Counted from the stretch's first letter, positions 1-7,639 are shown. The stretch is DNA of 14,221 nucleotides from JAYVIQ01 sp043770215 (GCA_043770215.1 JAYVIQ010000173.1:1-14221); one strand, 5' to 3'. A program made the numbers and translations. The notes: generated by a model from the letters alone, not told the origin.

Positions 1-1
1 T

Positions 2-139
2 GTAGTCCTTGATTTTGTTTCCGAAACAAATTATGTTATACAATTGGTAGAAAGTTTAGAGATTATGGAGTTTAAAACCTTAGTTGATTTTGGCCTTGAT
101 CCCAATTACCAATTGCATGAAATAGAAATAAGTATTTAA
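2..139 (+). CDS. C-terminal end of an unidentified protein (5' truncated by window edge)
   Basis: An open frame enters from the left edge (first full codon at 2) and runs 45 codons to TAA at 137-139. The visible peptide begins VVLDFVSETNYV and ends NYQLHEIEISI. It is mildly acidic, with no membrane segment and no motif I recognise. It stops 2 nt before the waaA ATG at 142, so it is very probably the upstream member of the same operon, with waaA translated by coupling. I see no codon bias unlike the neighbours. The frame being real is inferred from the tight junction and plausible composition. The function is unknown, and the bulk of the protein lies outside the window. Confidence 0.6.
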   Translation, partial: VVLDFVSETNYVIQLVESLEIMEFKTLVDFGLDPNYQLHEIEISI

Positions 140-141
140 CT

Positions 142-1383
142 ATGTTTTGGTACAAAATTGGCATTTCATTCCTTAGTCTTGGTATAAATATAGGTGCTTT
201 GTTTATACCAAAACTAAAGCTGAGAAAAAATGGACAATTAGCTTTTAAACGTCTAAACAAAACTATTCCTAAATGGAATAAAAAAGACTTTGTTGTCTGG
301 ATTCATGCCCCTTCTTTAGGTGAATTTGAACAAGCAATACCAATAATTGAAAAAATAAAAACAGATTTTCCTACACATAAAATCTTGTTGAGTTTTTTTT
401 CTCCGTCGGGTTATGAAGCACAAAAAAACTACTTCTTAGCAGATTTAGTTACATATCTACCCTTAGATAGTGAAAAAAACGCAAAAGAATTTATTGCTTA
501 TTATCAACCAAAACTAGCCATTTTTATTAAATATGATTTTTGGTATTATTTTTACAAACAATGTAAAGAATCTAAAATACCTTTGTTTTGTGTTTCTACA
601 CTTTTTAGATCCAGTCAATCTTTCTTTACTAATAAACTAAAATTTAATAATGTTCTAAATTTTGTAACTCATTTCTTTGTTCAAAATGAAGAAAGCAAAA
701 AATTGCTAAAAAAAATTAATTTAAATAATTCTACCGTATCAGGAGATACAAGATTTGATAGAGTCCTAAGCCTTAGAGATAGCACTATTGATTTGGGTTT
801 AATACATACATTTGCATCATCACAAACTACTTTTGTAGTAGGCTCATCTTGGCAAAAAGACATTGAAATTATAAAAGATTTTATTCTAGCCAATCCAAAC
901 ATAAAAACAATAATAGCTCCACATGAAATAAATCCATCACAAATAAAGGCTATAATTACTATATTAGGTGTTCCCTGCTTGCTATTTTCTGAAATAAAAC
1001 AGAAAGACCTAGAAAATTATAATATACTAATAATAAACAAAATAGGACTTTTAAAACATATATATTCCATTGCATCATTTGCTTATGTGGGCGGTGGATT
1101 TGGAAAAGGATTGCATAATATTTTAGAAGCCTCTACTTTTGGTGCACCAGTAATTTTTGGACCAAAATATAATAAATTTAAAGAGGCGGTAGATCTTATA
1201 GAAAAAAAAGGCGCTTTTTATGTATCTAATAAAAATGAATTTTCTCAAAGAGCCCAAAATTTATTAGACACAAAATTTAGAAAAGAGACCTCTGCTATAA
1301 ACGTAGACTTTGTAAACCAAAATGGCGGAGCAACACTAAAAATAATTCAACACTTAACCCCTTACTTACTCAATGAGAACTAG
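142..1383 (+). CDS. waaA: 3-deoxy-D-manno-octulosonic acid (Kdo) transferase
   Basis: Transfers Kdo from CMP-Kdo to the lipid A precursor at the cytoplasmic face of the inner membrane, the first step of LPS inner-core assembly. It is a GT-B glycosyltransferase of 413 aa, close to the family length. A hydrophobic N-terminus (about residues 6-23) is the expected membrane anchor. The catalytic-base motif SLGEFEQ has Glu61, equivalent to Glu31 of the Aquifex enzyme. The C-terminal donor-binding domain shows GDTRFDRV (201-208), GSSW (234-237), APHE (259-262) and the glycine-rich VGGGFGKGLHNILEA (316-330) followed by GAPVIFGP. The ATG lies 2 nt after the upstream stop with no clear ribosome binding site. 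Its last 11 nt overlap rsgA. Whether it adds one or two Kdo residues cannot be read from the sequence. Confidence 0.95.
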   Translation: MFWYKIGISFLSLGINIGALFIPKLKLRKNGQLAFKRLNKTIPKWNKKDFVVWIHAPSLGEFEQAIPIIEKIKTDFPTHKILLSFFSPSGYEAQKNYFLADLVTYLPLDSEKNAKEFIAYYQPKLAIFIKYDFWYYFYKQCKESKIPLFCVSTLFRSSQSFFTNKLKFNNVLNFVTHFFVQNEESKKLLKKINLNNSTVSGDTRFDRVLSLRDSTIDLGLIHTFASSQTTFVVGSSWQKDIEIIKDFILANPNIKTIIAPHEINPSQIKAIITILGVPCLLFSEIKQKDLENYNILIINKIGLLKHIYSIASFAYVGGGFGKGLHNILEASTFGAPVIFGPKYNKFKEAVDLIEKKGAFYVSNKNEFSQRAQNLLDTKFRKETSAINVDFVNQNGGATLKIIQHLTPYLLNEN

Positions 1384-2284
1384 AATAATTAGATCTACAG
1401 GATCTTGGTATTGGGCACAATCTGCTGACAAAAAAATATATAAATGCAGGTTAAGAGGCATTTTCAAGAACGATGATCTAAAACTTACAAACCCTATAGC
1501 TGTAGGCGACTGGGTAAACATAGAGCAAGAAGATGAGCAAAACAACAATTACATCATTGACAAAATAGAAGAACGAGAAAATTATTTGATACGAAAATCA
1601 ACAAGGAAAAAGAATTTCAATCATATTATTGCTTCCAACTTAGACCAAGCTATACTTTTTGCTTCGCTAAGATCTCCAAGAACATCCTTAGGATTTATAG
1701 ACAGATTTTTGGTAAGTGCAGAAGCCTATAGAATCCCTACTAAAATTATATTCAACAAAAGTGACATCTACAAACCAAAGGATTTTATAAAATATCAAGA
1801 GATTAAAGCTTATTATGACAAAATTGGTTATGAAACCTTAATTTGTTCAGTATCTAAAAATGAGGGTATAGATAAAATTAAAGCACTTTTAGCAGACAAA
1901 ACCAGCTTAATTTCTGGTCACTCTGGTGTAGGTAAATCTTCTGTAGTAAATGCATTAAATCCAGATCTAGACCTTAGAACAGGAGATATTTCTACCTTTA
2001 GCGACAAAGGAACGCATGTAACCACCTATGCAGAAATGCATGAGGTTTTTGAAAATGCCTTTATTATAGACTCTCCAGGAATAAAAGAAATGGGAGTTGC
2101 AGATATACAAAAAAATGAACTCAAGCATCAATACCCAGAAATGAGAGTGTATTTAAACCAGTGTAAGTTTGATAATTGCCTACATATAGAAGAACCTAAT
2201 TGCAAAATACACGATGCTGTAAACAATGGAGAAATAGCAGAATGGCGTTATATAAGCTACTTAAGTATCTTATCTGATTTATAA
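1373..2284 (+). CDS. rsgA: Ribosome small-subunit-dependent GTPase A
   Basis: Circularly permuted GTPase acting in late 30S subunit maturation (YjeQ/YloQ family), 303 aa and full length. It has an N-terminal OB-fold containing STGSWYW (residues 8-14) and PIAVGDWV (41-48). The G motifs appear in the permuted order: G4 NKSD (128-131), then the P-loop GHSGVGKSS (182-190), a switch with THVTT (214-218), and G3 DSPG (233-236). The C-terminal zinc module uses Cys264, Cys269, His271 and Cys277. The ATG sits inside the end of waaA (11-nt overlap, different frame). This start places STGSWY where other Bacteroidota RsgA proteins have it. The stop is 2 nt from the stop of the convergent minus-strand gene. 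The pairing with waaA is probably operonic rather than functional. Confidence 0.95.
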   Translation: MRTRIIRSTGSWYWAQSADKKIYKCRLRGIFKNDDLKLTNPIAVGDWVNIEQEDEQNNNYIIDKIEERENYLIRKSTRKKNFNHIIASNLDQAILFASLRSPRTSLGFIDRFLVSAEAYRIPTKIIFNKSDIYKPKDFIKYQEIKAYYDKIGYETLICSVSKNEGIDKIKALLADKTSLISGHSGVGKSSVVNALNPDLDLRTGDISTFSDKGTHVTTYAEMHEVFENAFIIDSPGIKEMGVADIQKNELKHQYPEMRVYLNQCKFDNCLHIEEPNCKIHDAVNNGEIAEWRYISYLSILSDL

Positions 2285-2286
2285 AA

Positions 2287-2916
2287 TTATAAATCTACCC
2301 CAACAGCCAATCCCATAAAAAAAAGATTGTCTTTTTTATTAGATACCCCAAGTTCAGAAACATTGTCTAAATAATCTGTTCTTGGATTTAAATAGCCAGT
2401 AGTAAACTCATACACCACTTTATACTTAGTAATATATTCAATGGAAAATTTAATAGGCAAGACCAAAGTGATATTTGAATATGATTCATTCTTTTTTCTT
2501 GTATTTGATTTGTTGATTAATTTTTCTCCCTCAAACGTTTTTGGAGCATACCTCATAAAGCCAATTCCAGGTGTACACTTCACAAAAAAACATTTTTTAT
2601 AATTATAAAGACTAATATTTAAACCATAATTAACGCTTAAATAATTGGTTTTTACATAATTTACTACTTCATTTGAGAATTTTGAATGTAATTCTTGAGC
2701 ACTAAAACTGCCTATTCTAGCAGAAAGATTACCGCTAACTTTCTTTTTTTGGTTTAGATTTAGGGATAAAAAAAAAGAGTTACCATATCCTTGTTTAGAT
2801 TTAAAATCACCTTTGTAGACATTACTTGCATATCCAAACAAGCAAACCGGATTTCTTTGAGCTTTAGCTAATGTAAAAAAAACAATAAAAATAAAGCATA
2901 TTGTAAAGTGTTTCAT
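2287..2916 (-). CDS. Probable outer-membrane beta-barrel protein, DUF6089-like
   Basis: A 209-aa protein starting at ATG 2916. The first 19 residues form a clean Sec signal peptide: MKHF, a hydrophobic core, then AKA before Gln20. The rest alternates polar and hydrophobic residues in short strands, as in a small outer-membrane barrel. It shows two traits I associate with the Bacteroidota DUF6089/porin-like group: an early YASNVYKGDF stretch (like SNYLGDL) and a late RTDYLDNVS (like FTDYLDDVSG). It ends in GLAVGVDL. Two cysteines lie close together in KKCFFVKC. An upstream TTG at 2925 would add three residues but spoils nothing essential; ATG 2916 gives the better signal peptide. The ATG is only 16 nt past the accC terminator hairpin, and the 3' end converges on rsgA. 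Family assignment is by eye from motifs; the function is unknown. Confidence 0.7.
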   Translation of the reverse strand: MKHFTICFIFIVFFTLAKAQRNPVCLFGYASNVYKGDFKSKQGYGNSFFLSLNLNQKKKVSGNLSARIGSFSAQELHSKFSNEVVNYVKTNYLSVNYGLNISLYNYKKCFFVKCTPGIGFMRYAPKTFEGEKLINKSNTRKKNESYSNITLVLPIKFSIEYITKYKVVYEFTTGYLNPRTDYLDNVSELGVSNKKDNLFFMGLAVGVDL

Positions 2917-2923
2917 AAAAAAC

Positions 2924-2956
2924 AAATAAAAAAGCCCTTTCGAATAAGAAAGGGCT
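2924..2956 (-). terminator. Rho-independent terminator of the yceD-accC operon
   Basis: A perfect 9-bp inverted repeat: AGCCCTTTC at 2933-2941 and GAAAGGGCT at 2948-2956, with a 6-nt loop. Read on the minus strand, the hairpin begins 8 nt after the accC stop (2965) and is followed at once by TTTTTATTTG and a further run of T. GC-rich stem base, position and T-tract all fit an intrinsic terminator. On the plus strand it is followed by CACA before the T-run, so it is weaker in that direction. Confidence 0.88.
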
Positions 2957-2964
2957 CACATTTT

Positions 2965-4308
2965 TTATATTTTAGATAAATCAAACGTATCCATAAAAGC
3001 TGTTGTAAAATCACCAGAATTAAACTGATTATCCTCTAGTAATTTTAAATGAAAAGGAATAGTTGTTTTGATTCCTTCTATATTAAACTCCTGCAAGGCT
3101 CGTTTTGCTCTAATAATACACTCTTCTCTAGTAGGTGCTCTAACAATTAGTTTTGCTATCATAGAGTCATAATTAGGAGGTATAACATAACCTGCGTAAA
3201 TATGAGAATCTACTCTTATACCCAAACCACCTGGAAAATGTAAGTTTACAATTTTTCCTGGAGAAGGTCTAAAATCGTTTCTAGGATCTTCAGCATTTAT
3301 TCTAAACTCCATACAGTGTCTTAAAGGAAAATGATCTTTTCCATCTATCTTATCACCACATGCCATTTTTATTTGAGTTTTAATCAAGTCTACATCAGTA
3401 ACCTCCTCTGTAATTGGGTGTTCTACTTGTATACGAGTATTCATCTCCATGAAATAAAAATCTCCGTGCTTATCTAAAAGAAACTCTATAGTACCTGCAC
3501 CTTCATATTTAATGGCTTTAGCTCCTTTTTTTGCAGCTTCGCCCATTTTTTTTCTAAGTTTATCAGTAATGATTGGAGAAGGAGTTTCTTCAACTAATTT
3601 TTGATGCCTTCTTTGAATAGAACAATCTCTTTCAGAAAAGTGAGATGCATTACCAAAACGGTCTCCCATCAATTGAATCTCAATATGTCTAGGCTCCTCT
3701 ATGTACTTTTCTAAATACAAATCTGGATTCCCAAATGCTGCACCAGCCTCAGCTTGACAAGCATTCCAAGAAGATTCCATTTGTGATTCTTCTTTTACAA
3801 GTCTCATACCTCTACCACCACCACCAGCAGTGGCTTTTAATATTACTGGGTATTTTATTTTAGATGCTAACTTAATAGCATCTTCAAAATTTTTCATAAT
3901 ACCTTCTGAACCAGGTATAGTTGGTACTCCAGCTTTTTTCATGGTGTCTTTAGCCGTAGCTTTATCTCCCATGGAGCGTATCATTTCTGGGGAAGCACCT
4001 ATAAATTTTATACCGTAATCTCTACAAACTTCTGAAAACTCAGCATTTTCTGACAAAAAACCGTAACCAGGGTGTATAGCATCTGCATTTGTAATCTCAG
4101 CAGCAGAAATAATTTTTTGAATACTTAAGTAACTTTCTTTAGAAGAAGGAGGCCCTATACATACAGCTTCGTCTGCAAGAGTAACATGCAAACTATCTTT
4201 ATCTGCAGTAGAATAAACAGATACAGTACGTATTCCCAACTCTTTGCACGCTCTAATAACACGTACAGCTATTTCCCCTCTATTTGCTATTAATATTTTC
4301 TTAAACAC
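2965..4308 (-). CDS. accC: Acetyl-CoA carboxylase, biotin carboxylase subunit
   Basis: ATP-dependent carboxylation of biotin on AccB, the first half-reaction of malonyl-CoA formation, in the cytosol. The protein has 447 aa (E. coli AccC 449). It has an N-terminal pre-ATP-grasp domain with KILIANRGEIAVR (4-16) and HPGYGFLSENAEF (79-91). The ATP-grasp core follows, with Lys158 in ILKATAGGGGRGMRL and RHIEIQ (207-212). The active-site stretch is EMNTRIQVEHPITEE, giving Glu288, Asn290, Arg292, Gln294, Val295 and Glu296 in almost the same numbering as E. coli. The C-terminal domain carries FRINAEDP (335-342). It starts at GTG 4308: the N-terminus aligns with the family there, no upstream ATG fits, and AAGGGA lies just before it. 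It is last in the operon, 48 nt after accB, and closed by a terminator. The carboxyltransferase subunits are not in this window. Confidence 0.97.
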   Translation of the reverse strand: MFKKILIANRGEIAVRVIRACKELGIRTVSVYSTADKDSLHVTLADEAVCIGPPSSKESYLSIQKIISAAEITNADAIHPGYGFLSENAEFSEVCRDYGIKFIGASPEMIRSMGDKATAKDTMKKAGVPTIPGSEGIMKNFEDAIKLASKIKYPVILKATAGGGGRGMRLVKEESQMESSWNACQAEAGAAFGNPDLYLEKYIEEPRHIEIQLMGDRFGNASHFSERDCSIQRRHQKLVEETPSPIITDKLRKKMGEAAKKGAKAIKYEGAGTIEFLLDKHGDFYFMEMNTRIQVEHPITEEVTDVDLIKTQIKMACGDKIDGKDHFPLRHCMEFRINAEDPRNDFRPSPGKIVNLHFPGGLGIRVDSHIYAGYVIPPNYDSMIAKLIVRAPTREECIIRAKRALQEFNIEGIKTTIPFHLKLLEDNQFNSGDFTTAFMDTFDLSKI

Positions 4309-4318
4309 GAATTCCCTT
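4306..4318 (-). promoter_or_regulatory. Shine-Dalgarno-like site and GTG start of accC
   Basis: On the minus strand AAGGGA (4318-4313) stands 4 nt before GTG (4308-4306). This is the clearest purine-rich ribosome binding site in the window; the other genes show little or none, as is usual in Bacteroidota. The 48-nt accB-accC gap is also the largest inside the operon, so accC may need its own initiation signal because it cannot rely on translational coupling. The match is short and the spacing is tight. Confidence 0.5.
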
Positions 4319-4356
4319 AATTTAGTATAGGATGAGTATTCTTTTCTATTTATTTA

Positions 4357-4884
4357 TTAAGATGGATCAACCAAAAACAAGGGCTGATCAAACTCTACTG
4401 GTGATGAATTATCTACTAGAATCTTAACAATAGTACCTGATATTTCAGACTCTATTTCGTTGAATAATTTCATAGCTTCTATAATACATACTGGAGACCC
4501 AATAGTAACTTTTGAACCTACCTCTACAAAACAAGGAGATTCTGGACTTGCACTCTTATAAAAAGTACCAATCATAGGAGATTTAATTGTAATGTATTTA
4601 TCTTCTACACTTGCCAAAGACACCGTTGGTGCAGACTCTGAAGATGCAGTAGGTTGAGCTTGTTGAGTAGAAGGAGCAATTGAAATGGCTTGTGCTTGAT
4701 GTAAAGGTGCAGATTGTTGTTCAATATAACGTGTTTCTACAGCTACACTTTTACGTATAGATATTTTTACCTCGTCTGTTTCAATTTTCACTTCATTTAA
4801 TTCAGAAGCAGAAATGAATGACATCAATTCTATAAGTTCTTTAACTTTCATCTCTTTTTTATTTTGATTCGTTGGTGTTGTCAT
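4357..4884 (-). CDS. accB: Acetyl-CoA carboxylase, biotin carboxyl carrier protein
   Basis: Carries biotin between the biotin carboxylase and carboxyltransferase sites of acetyl-CoA carboxylase. The protein has 175 aa. The N-terminal helix region KVKELIELMSF (about 13-23) is followed by a short strand with VKISIRKS. A flexible linker (about 50-90) is rich in Ala, Gln, Ser and Pro. The C-terminal biotinyl domain (about 97-175) contains the thumb sequence GTFYKSASPES (106-116), typical of AccB as opposed to other carriers. The biotinylation motif EAMKL has Lys139. ATG 4884 gives 11 residues more than an alternative ATG at 4851 (MKVKELIEL), which aligns better with other AccB starts, so the true N-terminus is uncertain. 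It lies 21 nt after efp and 48 nt before accC, consistent with stoichiometric co-expression of AccB and AccC. Confidence 0.95.
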   Translation of the reverse strand: MTTPTNQNKKEMKVKELIELMSFISASELNEVKIETDEVKISIRKSVAVETRYIEQQSAPLHQAQAISIAPSTQQAQPTASSESAPTVSLASVEDKYITIKSPMIGTFYKSASPESPCFVEVGSKVTIGSPVCIIEAMKLFNEIESEISGTIVKILVDNSSPVEFDQPLFLVDPS

Positions 4885-4905
4885 TACTTAAATAATTAGA
4901 AATAC

Positions 4906-5475
4906 TTATGCTTTTTTGGCACGCTCTACGTAACATTTTTTCTCAGTATCTACTTTTATTAATTCGCCTGTTTCTATAAAAAGAGGAACCTGTACTATAG
5001 CTCCAGTTTCTATTGTTGCTGGCTTACTAGCATTTGTAGCAGTATCTCCCTTGATTCCCGGTTCTGAATACGTAACCTCAGCAATAATATATTTTGGCAT
5101 TTCGCAAGAAAGGGCAGTTTCTGTTTCAGCGTGGTAAATAATGTTTACTTCTAAACCATCTTTTAAAAACATTGGATAATCTATCATTGCTTCTGGTATT
5201 GCTACTTGTTCAAAAGAAGTCATATCCATAAAAGTAAAACCATAGTCATCTTTGTATAAAAATTGATGTGGTCTTGTTTCTATTCTAGCAGTGTTTATTT
5301 TTACACCAGCATTGAAAGTATTATCTACTACTTTACCGTTTCTTAAACCTCTTAATTTTGTACGTACAAAAGCAGGTCCTTTGCCTGGTTTTACGTGTTG
5401 AAACTCTATTATGGAATATAAATCATTGTTATACTCTATACAAAGTCCGTTTCTAAAATCTGCGGTAGTTGCCAT
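4906..5475 (-). CDS. efp: Translation elongation factor P
   Basis: EF-P binds between the P and E sites of stalled ribosomes and promotes peptide bond formation at consecutive prolines. The protein has 189 aa (E. coli 188). Three beta-barrel domains are expected: a KOW-like N-domain (about 1-65) and two OB domains (about 66-128 and 129-189). The tip loop that reaches the peptidyl-transferase centre reads KPGKGPAF, with Lys32 at the position of the modified Lys34 of E. coli. The C-terminal domain shows GDTATNASKPATIETGA, a conserved family stretch. No modification enzyme gene is present here, so the state of Lys32 is unknown. It sits 10 nt after fabH and 21 nt before accB, inside what is otherwise a fatty-acid segment of the operon. 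Confidence 0.97.
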   Translation of the reverse strand: MATTADFRNGLCIEYNNDLYSIIEFQHVKPGKGPAFVRTKLRGLRNGKVVDNTFNAGVKINTARIETRPHQFLYKDDYGFTFMDMTSFEQVAIPEAMIDYPMFLKDGLEVNIIYHAETETALSCEMPKYIIAEVTYSEPGIKGDTATNASKPATIETGAIVQVPLFIETGELIKVDTEKKCYVERAKKA

Positions 5476-5485
5476 TAAATTATTT

Positions 5486-6484
5486 TTATTTCTTAGAATC
5501 TATTGCCCATTTGAGGTACATTGCCCCCCAAGTAAATCCACCTCCAAAAGCAGCCAAAACAAGATTATCTCCTTTGGCTAGTTTATCTTGATAGTCCCAC
5601 AAACATAAAGGGATTGTAGCTGCAGTTGTATTGCCGTATTTTTCAATATTGAGCATTACTTTTGAATCATCTACCCCCATTCTTCGGGCAGTTGCATCTA
5701 TAATTCTTTTGTTTGCTTGATGAGGCACTAGGTATTTTATATCATCACTGGTGAGGTTGTTTCTATCCATTATCTCTGCTGCGGCATCTGCCATATTTGT
5801 TACAGCAAACTTAAAAACGGCAGAACCTTCTTGATGTAAATGATGCTCATTGTTTGTAACTGTCTCTATGCTTGCGGGGTATCTTGACCCACCTGCCTTT
5901 TGAAACAAATAATCTTGTCCTTGACCATCGCTTTTCAAAACAAAATCTTGTACCCCTAATCCACTTTCGGTTGGTTCAACCAATACAGCACCTGCTCCAT
6001 CGCCAAATAAAATACAGGTTGTTCTATCAGTATAATTTGTAATTGCAGACATTTTATCTGCGCCTACTACAATTACTTTTTTGTATTTTCCAGTTTCTAT
6101 AAACTGAGATGCGGTAGACAATGCATACAAAAATCCTGAACAAGCGGCTGCCATATCAAAACCAAAAGCGTTTTTACATCCAACCATGTCAGCAACAATA
6201 TTTGCTGTGGCAGGAAAAACGTAATCAGGTGTAATGGTTGCAACTATGATTAGGTCTATGTCTTCTGGGGATGTGTTTGTTTTTTCTAAAAGTCCTTTTA
6301 CGGCAAACTCAGCTAGGTGCGATGTTCCTTTGCCTTCTCCTTTTAAAATTCTTCGTTCTTTAATACCTGTTCGAGAGGTGATCCACTCGTCATTGGTATC
6401 AACTAGTTTTTCCATTTCTTCATTTGTAAGTATGTAATCTGGAACATACCCATGAATTCCTGTAATTGCAGCTTTAATGCTCAT
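5486..6484 (-). CDS. fabH: Beta-ketoacyl-ACP synthase III
   Basis: Condenses an acyl-CoA primer with malonyl-ACP to start each fatty acid; primer choice sets straight versus branched chains. The protein has 332 aa with a thiolase fold. The catalytic triad is visible: Cys115 in AAACSGFLY, His255 in VPHQAN and Asn285 in YGNTTAAT. Other family signatures are NDEWITSRTGIKERR (31-45), GDGAGAVLVE (161-170) and the C-terminal GGGFTWG (314-320). The N-terminus ITGIHGYVPD fits the family start at ATG 6484. Gaps are 6 nt from plsX and 10 nt to efp, so it is firmly operonic. Primer specificity (acetyl-, isobutyryl- or isovaleryl-CoA) cannot be judged by eye, though many Bacteroidota make iso-branched acids. 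Confidence 0.97.
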   Translation of the reverse strand: MSIKAAITGIHGYVPDYILTNEEMEKLVDTNDEWITSRTGIKERRILKGEGKGTSHLAEFAVKGLLEKTNTSPEDIDLIIVATITPDYVFPATANIVADMVGCKNAFGFDMAAACSGFLYALSTASQFIETGKYKKVIVVGADKMSAITNYTDRTTCILFGDGAGAVLVEPTESGLGVQDFVLKSDGQGQDYLFQKAGGSRYPASIETVTNNEHHLHQEGSAVFKFAVTNMADAAAEIMDRNNLTSDDIKYLVPHQANKRIIDATARRMGVDDSKVMLNIEKYGNTTAATIPLCLWDYQDKLAKGDNLVLAAFGGGFTWGAMYLKWAIDSKK

Positions 6485-6490
6485 TTAGAA

Positions 6491-7438
6491 CTATTGATGT
6501 TGATAAAATTCTTTGATTTTTGTGGCCACCCCCGATTCTACGGTTTGCATAGCCAAACGCATTTGATTTTTTATTGCCAGTGAAGTTGATACTCCATGCC
6601 CAATAATTACATTTCCGTTTACACCTAATATAGGACTACCTCCCACGCCTTCGTAATTAAACATTTCTATAAAAGGATCTACAAACCCTCTTCTAGAACA
6701 TAAATCCCACAAAGTTTCGCCCATTTTGAGCGCTACGTTTCCTGTAAATCCGTCACAAACAATTACATCTGCCCTATCATTGAACATATCTCTACCTTCA
6801 AGATTGCCTACAAAGTTTATGTGTTTGTTATGTTTAAGCAATTCATAAGCAGATTGAGTAACTAGGTTACCTTTCCCCTCCTCTTCGCCCATATTTAATA
6901 AGCCTACCTTTGGAAATTCAACTCCAAAAATATATTTGTAGTATAATGATCCCAAATCTGCAAATTGCCCCAAAACATCTGGCTTACAATCTGAGTTTGC
7001 TCCTACATCTACTACTATGCCATATCTACCATGTTCTTTTGGAAAAAAACCTGCAATACCAGGGCGTATAACACCTTCTATTGCTTTTATAGTAAACATT
7101 GCACCTACTAACATAGCTCCAGTGTTGCCAGCTCCACAGAATACATCTGCCTTGCCAGTTTTTAGTAGGTCATAACCTACCATAATACTAGAGTTACGTT
7201 TTTGACTGATTGCTTTAGTAGGATGTTCTCCCATTTCTATCACTTCTTCAGCGTGCACTATAGGGAACATCTCATGTGAAACCCCTAACTTATCTAACTC
7301 TTGTTTAATGATTGATTCTACCCCTACAAGAATGATGTCCCCTTTGTCTTTGAGAATTTCTTGTTTGGCTAGAACGGCACCTTCAACAATAGCTTGTGGA
7401 GCAAAATCTCCACCCATTGCATCTAAAGCAATCAGCAT
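6491..7438 (-). CDS. plsX: Phosphate acyltransferase PlsX
   Basis: Converts acyl-ACP plus phosphate to acyl-phosphate, the acyl donor for PlsY in the first step of phosphatidic acid synthesis; peripheral to the membrane. The protein has 315 aa, a normal length. Signatures in order: ALDAMGGDFAP (4-14), EHPTKAISQKRNSS (71-84), GAGNTGAML (102-110), VDVGAN (143-148), LLNMGEEEGKGN (180-191), CDGFTGNV (228-235) and GVNGNVIIGHG (272-282). It starts at ATG 7438, 9 nt after rpmF, and ends 6 nt before fabH. It links the fatty acid genes downstream to phospholipid synthesis. The plsY partner is not in the window. Confidence 0.97.
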   Translation of the reverse strand: MLIALDAMGGDFAPQAIVEGAVLAKQEILKDKGDIILVGVESIIKQELDKLGVSHEMFPIVHAEEVIEMGEHPTKAISQKRNSSIMVGYDLLKTGKADVFCGAGNTGAMLVGAMFTIKAIEGVIRPGIAGFFPKEHGRYGIVVDVGANSDCKPDVLGQFADLGSLYYKYIFGVEFPKVGLLNMGEEEGKGNLVTQSAYELLKHNKHINFVGNLEGRDMFNDRADVIVCDGFTGNVALKMGETLWDLCSRRGFVDPFIEMFNYEGVGGSPILGVNGNVIIGHGVSTSLAIKNQMRLAMQTVESGVATKIKEFYQHQ

Positions 7439-7447
7439 AGTATTTTA

Positions 7448-7639
7448 TTAAGCTAAAACTTCTTTTTCCATTACAACTTTACCTTTGTAATAAAGTTTAC
7501 CTTCATGCCAGTGGGCTCTGTGATATTGGTGAGCTTCGCCAGTAGTAGGGCATAGAGAAATTTGAGCAGCAGTAGCTTTGTAATGTGTTCTACCTTTGTC
7601 TCTTCTAGTTTTAGAGGTTTTTCTTTTAGGATGCGCCAT
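7448..7639 (-). CDS. rpmF: 50S ribosomal protein bL32
   Basis: Small basic large-subunit protein of 63 aa. It begins MAHPKRKTSKTRRDKGRTHY, the standard bL32 N-terminus, followed by a beta region with CPTTGEAHQYHRAHWHEGKLYY. The zinc-binding form has two CxxC pairs here. This copy keeps only Cys30, with Thr33, His43 and Glu46 at the other three ligand positions, so it is the cysteine-poor type and probably does not hold structural zinc. To my knowledge this form is usual in Bacteroidota. It sits 10 nt after yceD and 9 nt before plsX. The yceD-rpmF-plsX-fabH order is conserved across many bacteria. Confidence 0.97.
   Translation of the reverse strand: MAHPKRKTSKTRRDKGRTHYKATAAQISLCPTTGEAHQYHRAHWHEGKLYYKGKVVMEKEVLA

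Noticed and set aside
2319..2337. AAAAAAGA/TCTTTTTT inverted repeat near the convergent rsgA and barrel gene ends, a possible terminator for rsgA.
   Set aside because: Only AT pairs apart from one GC, a 3-nt loop, and it lies inside codons of the barrel gene encoding KKDNLFF; likely a by-product of AT-rich coding sequence.
2917..2925. TTG at 2925 as start of the barrel gene, adding three residues.
   Set aside because: ATG 2916 gives a textbook signal peptide and TTG starts are rarer; the extension adds nothing recognisable.
2982..2989. TACGTTTG on the minus strand, an exact TAnnTTTG match that could serve the barrel gene.
   Set aside because: No TTG/TTTG about 20 bp upstream, it encodes conserved accC residues, and the accC terminator would then lie in the transcript leader.
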